A stretch of 33,435 nucleotides of DNA, taken from NCBI GenBank assembly GCA_002633005.1, contig NMRA01000230.1:288823-322257 (forward strand), written 5' to 3'. Origin of the DNA: Phoronis australis (taxonomy: Eukaryota; Phoronida; Phoronidae). This document shows, one piece after another, positions 25,401-31,400 of this stretch. The notes beneath the pieces were generated by a model. The model was given only the letters and a program-made list of their open reading frames with translations, was not told the origin of the DNA and searched no databases. Within the stretch, counting starts at the first letter, position 1. The number at the start of each line of letters is the position of its first letter. Position numbers and translations under genes: made by a program.

Positions 25401-28400
25401 CGTACATATTTTTAACTCCTTGATTACTGAACAAAACATAGCTCAATCGCTTTTTGTGAATTTCTGCCTTGAACTAGCAAAAGCACTGACCGTAGACTAA
25501 AGTTCCGAATTTGTCCAATTTTGTAACATATCTCATAAATGGCCGATCTGAATCAGACGGAACTTTCTTATATACCATGCGCTATGTATGCACTGTTCTC
25601 ATGGGCACAAAGTCTAATCTTTTTGCTCTACATTGAACTCAAAATTATTTTTGACAACTTCTAATTCTACTTATGTGCAAACTCAAGATAGTTAATTATC
25701 CTTTTGTGGAGTACCTGACAAAGAAATTAACAAACTAACCCAATGGGTTACATAGATAACTACCTAATCCTGGTTTTCACCCGATGACCCCAGAGTTAAG
25801 TCTAAAAGTTTGAGTCTGAATTCAAAATTTCAAAATCTTAATGAGTTTTCAGCTTATCTAGGGTCGATCACGCATAAAACTGGACTAGAAATTGCTATGG
25901 ATAAACCATAACCTACTCCAGCACAGTCTAATACACACTCACCTTGAATTAGCACAAAAGTAGAACGGAAAAGGACAAATATAATTCCAATTTCAATTTC
26001 TCAGTACAAAAATTAAACGCCGTCCCCAGAACTGTTGTTTTCAAAATGTTCCTCTATAGCATAAGGGGCTATCGAAAATAGAACTATTTATAATTTTTAT
26101 GAAAAAAATCAAAATTTGTATAGAATGAAATGATGATTTAGAAAAATTGAATTTTGAGATCTCATATCTTGAATATTATAGTAAATGAAATTTACCCACG
26201 TTCTTGACACCATTCTCCACATGAATTTACCTTAATTCCTTTTCGCTAAGTTTTATTATAAACACAAGGTCACGTGACCTTGTTGATGTCAGACTGATAT
26301 AAAGCTAAAAATTCAATTCTAAAGACTTTCTACAAGTCATTCAGGATATATGAACGCTTTTACTGGGTTTAGAATCTAGGATTAGTTACAAGGATATTTA
26401 GCTAAAAAACAATTATTATTGACAATCTTTAGATTTACTTGACTGTTAGTGTATTGTGCTGGAGGAAATTTTATGCACGAAGACAATTTTCTACCTGAAA
26501 TCACTCCAAAATTCATTCGAACAGGTTGCGTTATTCTTGCATGGCTGTAGGGGGCACTGTTCCTCACTCTGCTCTCCCTTTTCGAGGTTAGTTGCATTTG
26601 TCGCTGGTACCGTCGTGGGTGTGGTAGAATCAGTCCCGTTCAACGGTGATGTCACAAACATCACTCCCTCAATTCGCAGATCCCTAACAGTGAAAATGGC
26701 TGGGTTGCCAACAGCGCGACGTCTTCTCTGACTGCCGGTCAACGTCCCCCAGTCGCCAAGGAAGACAGTCGTAGCAACGAGGTCAGTGGTTGCATTAATG
26801 GGGTTATTCGTACGTGAACTGTCAACATAGAGGCTGAGTATAGAACCTTCTCTCAACACTCTCAGGAAGTGGCTCTCACCGTCCGAAATGAACACGTTAG
26901 CGCTGTACGTGACACTTGGTCCCCCCAGTTTGACCTCCACTGCCAATTTACCGTCTTTGACCATCCCACCCAGATAGGTGGCGGCGTTACCCAAAAAGAA
27001 AATTTTGAAGTTTGTTGAACGCGTACGTACAAAAAACGAAACGTCGCTTCGTGTTTTCAGGATTTCCCTCATTGAGTCAGGTACAGTGTAGGTGGCACTG
27101 CTTGTCTGACCGCCGAAGCCAAATGTAGCAGCAGGAGGTTCTAAAAGACAAAAATAATGCAAATTAAAAACAGGTCAGATAAGTAGGTCACAGGATATTA
27201 GAATATCTTGCTTAATATAATGAAATGCCCCAAAAATGAATGACTTCCAATGAAACTCGTGTTAAATAATCCTTATAATGTCAGGATTTCCTACTGGGAT
27301 GTATGGCATAAGAGTTGGCTGTAAACAGTAATTGCACAGATATCGGTTCCTCAGTAGCTCAGTTGTAAAAGCACTGGACCGACAATCTAGAGACCTGTGG
27401 TTCGATTCCCAGTTGGGGTTCCTGATTTTTCTGTTTATTTGATATATTTCACTACTGGTCAACCTCAGCGTCTATTCATTTACTATATCATATCTATGAT
27501 GAATCGGAGGATATGAATTGGGCTCTTCTGCATTTTACAAACCAACCTACTCATCCCATAGAAAAGTAGGTAGGAGAGGGTAAGCAAAAATAATTAAAAG
27601 ATCATCTGACCAACTTAAGTTTCCATTACTAACAACAGTGCTATACACTCACCATACTGACATGACCGCCCATAATACGGACGACGGCACGTGCAGTGGT
27701 AGTCAATCCAGTCATCACGGCATAAGCCCTGCCCGCTGCAGGGGTCGGGAGTACACTGCGGCACCCTAGGACAGCCTTCTGTCACGTTCACCCTGTTCGC
27801 GTGACTGAATGGTATTAGTACCTTCTTGTGGGACAGGGACGTGTCGTGCCCGATATCTCGCAGACAGCCAATGAAATTGCGCCGTGACTGTGAACAGTTA
27901 CTGCATACATCACTGACAGCTCCGATCACATTGTCAACACTAATATTCCATAATGATCGTCCTGAGGGGAACATCCCACTCAAATACTGACTCGCAGTAT
28001 TACTGTCTTTACTGTAGAATTGCGACGACATAAAAACGCTGCTACTGTTCGTGAACACGTTCAACACCACTTTATGCCACTCCCCGTCATTCACCTTGGG
28101 GTCAAAGGTCACACTCTTGCCCGCGTCACTACTATTGCAGGCAACTATAAGTTTTGACTGGAAAATCTCAATCAGGCAGTAATCATTACCATCTCCTCCT
28201 GGAGGTTTGTTGTAGAACAGCACTCCGCTGTCCAAAGTTGTCCTGAAACTCAGTTGAAACTGAACGTACTGGACAGTGGAAGGATTCAGAACGATACGAG
28301 AGTAACCATTCATAGACACAGTGGTGGCGTTAGCACAGACATCTCCAGTGTATCCAGGTAGACACTTGCAAGAGCTTGCCTGGGTCACACCGTCGCTCTT

Positions 28401-31400
28401 CAGGAATGGCTGGCAGGTGGCGTTGTTCTCACACCGATTGCTACTGCCATAGCAACCAGTCAGCTCCACGCTACAGTTTTTCCCACCAAACACTTTACCT
28501 TGTGAGTCGACGCTAGTTAAACACGCACAATGATAACTACCCAAAAGATCAGTGCACGTTGCACCGTTCTGGCACGGAGGACTCTCCTTGCACTCATCTA
28601 TGTTCTCACTACAATTCCTCCCCTTCCATCCAGCGGCGCACGTACACTCGTAGTTGTTCACCAGATCGCTGCAGGTGGCGCCATTCAGACAAGGCTCCGC
28701 TTCACACTCATCAATGTCAATTTGACAGTTGACCCCTGACAAACACAGAATGGAGAGACTTAACACAGCCACAGTGAACACCACTGATATCTCAGCAGCC
28801 ATTTTCTTTAACTACCAATAATTGTGAATATCCAATCTACAAACAACATTCCATCAGCACACAGCTATATATTCTCGGCAGTATTAGGTGATGACATTGG
28901 GATACCACTCCTCGGCACTGTTGATTCCTGATGTCATCAATTCAATGAATCAGCCAAGTGTATCACCAAGCAAACAGTTAGTCTTATCAAAAACTGGTGT
29001 CTTCATTAAAGGTTAAGAGTTCAAAGGTCTCGAACTGACATTCAGATGATGGTTAAACAGTACAGTGAGGTGACACCTTATCTTATCTTAAAAGGTATTT
29101 GAATTACAGGAAAGTAGCAAACCATACACTTGTTTTCCATCTCATATCTGCAGTGGCACTCAGTGGCAGTGACAGGTTAAGTTGTTTTTGTTTGCGTTTT
29201 TGTTTGCCACTCAAACAAGATAAAGACATGAAATGAAAAACCAATATTTTCAGCCTCAACCAGCATTCAACACAAGGTTAATAAGCATAGATCACAGAAA
29301 AACGATCACGAACAAAAATTAAACGAAAAGCAATAATAATGATAATGATAATATGATAATATTACAACAACACAACTAATAATAATAAGAATAACAATAA
29401 TATTAACAACAAAAATAATAAATAGTAATAATACCAACACTAATAATTAATAATAATAATAATAACCACAACAACAGAGTTGACTTACTAATCAAACTGA
29501 ACATAAATTCAATTTATGGGAAGCAATCTGAACTTTTGTTTATAGTTACAAATTATAAAATAAAGTTGACAAAAAATTGAACCAATGATGTACAGTCAGC
29601 CATAAACCAGTGCACATGTGAATTTAAATGTGCCATTCTTTAAGGCCAGCAGTCAACTTCGCGCCCACAGTCTCATATTACACTGGAGACCAGTCTGACT
29701 GAAGAGGCAGACAGTGCTTTCACAGAGAACTGAGAATGTACTGTCGAAAGGTCTACAGAACGCTACCCAGTAATGAAGTTCTGCTCGAATACACGTCATC
29801 ATGTTTTTGTTCAGTGATTTAACCATTAGGGGAATGAGCCTCAATATAAAAAACTGACAATGCAGATTACGAAACAATACCATATAGAATGCAAAACTAT
29901 AACATGTTCATCCGAAATGCACTGAATAAATTTACCTGTAAAACCGGGGGCGCATACGCACACAAACCCCGAGGCATTGGCATAGCTGAACTCCTCTAGC
30001 CCTGAGATGTCGTTGCCATACAGCGTCATGTTGGATCGCTGCAGACAGGTGGCGTTGTTCAAGCAAGGGTTGCTCAGACATTCGTTAATGTCGACTTCAC
30101 ACTGAGTGCCCTCGTAACCAAGGTTACACGTGCAGTTGAAACCCTGCAGTGAAAGAAAGTGCCCATAACAGAAGAGTGGTGATTTTCATAATAAACTTTA
30201 AATAATAACTTCTAAAAATAGAAAGCTATTTGAGATTTAAGAAGAACTCTATTTTTGAATGAAGTACACAGCAGTTTTCAAACCAACTAGACAGAACTCC
30301 GCTAGATTCTGCAACATTTGGGCAAACTTCTTGACAAAATAATGTCAGTTAAGTAGAACCTTTGTCACACGAAAATGGTATGAGGGTCAAACAGTAGTCC
30401 GACGTTTTTACACCTAGCCATTAATTGATGTGTATTAGACTAAAGGCAGACTCGTCATGTAATTAATACAATCTCAACAAAGTGAAACTACACCAGTTGA
30501 GAATTTGTAGAAATTTAGACAAAATCGAAATGCGTTCTAGTAAAACGAGGACTTTCAGTCAGTTTTGTGTGTTGAACTTTTTTCTTTACATTTTGGCGTT
30601 CAATGCCCAGTACATTGTACAGACCGAGACTGGCTTTATAATCTTGAAATTACTCCCTTTTCCTACACCATAAACGGTGAATGTTGGGCTTCACACGCTA
30701 CTGGTGCTAAATGTACTAAACGGAAAGTGAACACTGAATGGGAAAACATTGTTGAAACAAGATTAAAGAATGAAAGAAACCTTTATAAGCAGGGGGACAT
30801 GTTATGGGGTATTAACACAAAAGTGATCATCATATTGCTAATAACATGGTACTAGTATTAGATTGTTGCAGTACAACAGCAACAAGTTGAAACTCTCCTC
30901 ATCGAAAATCATGAAAACTTTGGAGCTAAGGATTTTGGAAAGTTTTGTGTCATTTCTTCATCAAATTTCTTGGAGGGTTTTCACAGTTCAACAAAGCTAA
31001 ACCCATTTCAAAAAATCAACAACTATAATAATTCAATGGGTGGTTTGCTAATGAAACCATCGTCAGTATCAGGTTAACCACAGTAAAAATTCCCGAGTTT
31101 GAAACACAATATGGTGGACAGGTAAAATTTCATTTGCCACATTTCTCAACAAAAATAACTTTCCAGGAAAAATTTCTGCGCTTTTAGCATGGTTCGTATG
31201 GCGTAGCTATTACCAATTAATATTGGATAAAATTTTGAGCATTTGCAACAATGTGGCAAGCTTCTGAAATATAAATATGGCAATTTTAGCGATAATTTTT
31301 GTCCCAAATTGAAGAATTTTTACCGTAATTCCAAAGACTTACCTTGACCCTGTCTGTACAGGTGCCCCCATGCAAGCAGGGCTGGGAGGCGCAGTCATCA

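Noticed and set aside
28530-28739. Plus-strand frame antisense to e3, and similar ones opposite e5-e7, e12 and e14
   Set aside because: They are shadows of the cysteine-rich coding strand.
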